From: Nitrososphaerota archaeon
GTDB lineage: Archaea > Thermoproteota > Bathyarchaeia > Bathyarchaeales > Bathycorpusculaceae
Assembly (NCBI GenBank): GCA_031283385.1
Contig: JAITBW010000065.1
Span: forward strand, 1-6,364
Direction of reading: 5' to 3'
Length of the DNA: 6,364 bases
A program made the translations under genes and the position numbers. The stretch's first letter is position 1; every line of letters starts with the position of its first letter. Below the pieces are notes generated by a model. It saw nothing but the letters and a program-made list of their open reading frames with translations, made no database searches and had not been told where the DNA came from. Below are positions 5,923 through 6,364 of this stretch, piece after piece.

Positions 5923-6363
5923 ATGCCAAAGCAAGAAAAAGGAAAATCTCATTCGACACGACCTGTAAGTCGAAGACCTCCCAGCTGGTGTAAATATCAG
6001 CCAGAAGAAGTGGAAGCTTTTGTTATCAAATTTGCAAAAGAAGGTTACTCACTAAGTGCAATAGGCACACTTCTTAGAGACCAGTATGCAATTCCATTGG
6101 TAAAACCAATCACTGGTAAAAGCGTAAGCGAAATTCTAAAAGAAGCTAATTTAACTCCAACAATGCCTGAAGACTTAAGCAACCTTATGAAGAAAGCTCA
6201 GGCACTAGCAGTTCACATGGAGAAAAACAAGAAAGACCTGCACAACAAACGCAACATGCAGGTAATCGAGGCTCAAATCCATAAACTTTCACGATATTAT
6301 AAACGTGAAGGCAGAATTGCTAAAAACTGGAAATATGAAGCAAAAATCGCTTCAATATTCTAA
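5923..6363 (+). CDS. rps15: 30S ribosomal protein S15 (archaeal S15/eukaryotic uS15 type)
   Basis: Small-subunit ribosomal protein that binds 16S rRNA in the central domain and helps assemble the platform. The 146-aa product matches archaeal S15: a basic N-terminus with GKSHSTRP (7-14) and PPSWCKYQPEEVEAFV (19-34); AKEGYSLSAIGTLLRDQYAIP (38-58); VKPITGKSVSEILKE (60-74); and the conserved S15 core KDLHNKRNMQVIEAQIHKLSRYYKR (104-128). The first 60 or so residues are the archaeal/eukaryotic extension absent from bacterial S15. The start is fixed by GGTG five bases upstream of the ATG. The gene is complete, with its TAA at 6361-6363 one base before the window ends. The previous gene has its own terminator candidate, so this is the first gene of a new unit; what follows lies outside the window. 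Confidence 0.96.
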   Translation: MPKQEKGKSHSTRPVSRRPPSWCKYQPEEVEAFVIKFAKEGYSLSAIGTLLRDQYAIPLVKPITGKSVSEILKEANLTPTMPEDLSNLMKKAQALAVHMEKNKKDLHNKRNMQVIEAQIHKLSRYYKREGRIAKNWKYEAKIASIF

Positions 6364-6364
6364 A

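Noticed and set aside
1..6364. Mobile element, CRISPR array or defence island
   Set aside because: No transposase or integrase, no terminal inverted repeats, no spaced direct repeats, and every gene except the DUF3786 one is housekeeping.

Overview
The window is a stretch of an AT-rich archaeal chromosome (about 40% GC by eye). The archaeal assignment rests on gene content: an archaeal/eukaryotic-type Pth2 peptidyl-tRNA hydrolase, a long archaeal-type TruD, an archaeal NadM-type NMN adenylyltransferase, a geranylgeranyl-reductase-family flavoprotein of the kind used for archaeal lipids, and an archaeal S15 with the extended N-terminus. Starts are preceded either by GGTG/GGAG Shine-Dalgarno motifs or by TATA-like boxes at leaderless spacing. 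The protein flavour (including a DUF3786 protein) suggests a Bathyarchaeia-like or related uncultured lineage, but this is a guess from general resemblance, not a demonstrated placement.

Layout: (1) 45-3055, plus strand: a geranylgeranyl reductase family gene, pth2 and truD, with gaps of 34 and 7 bases, probably one transcription unit. (2) 3180-3704, minus strand: nadM, convergent with truD, with a TTG start. (3) 3884-4468, plus strand: a DUF3786 gene, divergent from nadM, with its own TATA box and Shine-Dalgarno. (4) 4469-4777: a 309-base gap with a terminator-like oligo-T tract, a perfect 21-bp tandem duplication lying in frame inside a possible 27-codon ORF, and the promoter region of the next gene. 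(5) 4778-5701: thioredoxin reductase (trxB), followed by a hairpin plus T-run. (6) 5923-6363: ribosomal protein S15, complete, ending one base before the window does.

Functionally this is mostly housekeeping: tRNA recycling and modification (pth2, truD), translation (S15), NAD biosynthesis (nadM), NADPH-dependent thiol redox (trxB), and isoprenoid/lipid reduction. The only gene without a known role is the DUF3786 protein. I see no mobile element, CRISPR array, RNA gene or defence system. The oddest structural signal is a strong change in keto (G+T) content of the plus strand inside single genes: about 30-37% in much of gene 1, about 50-63% from roughly 1000 to 2100, and back to about 28-38% in the second half of truD, with no frame disruption.
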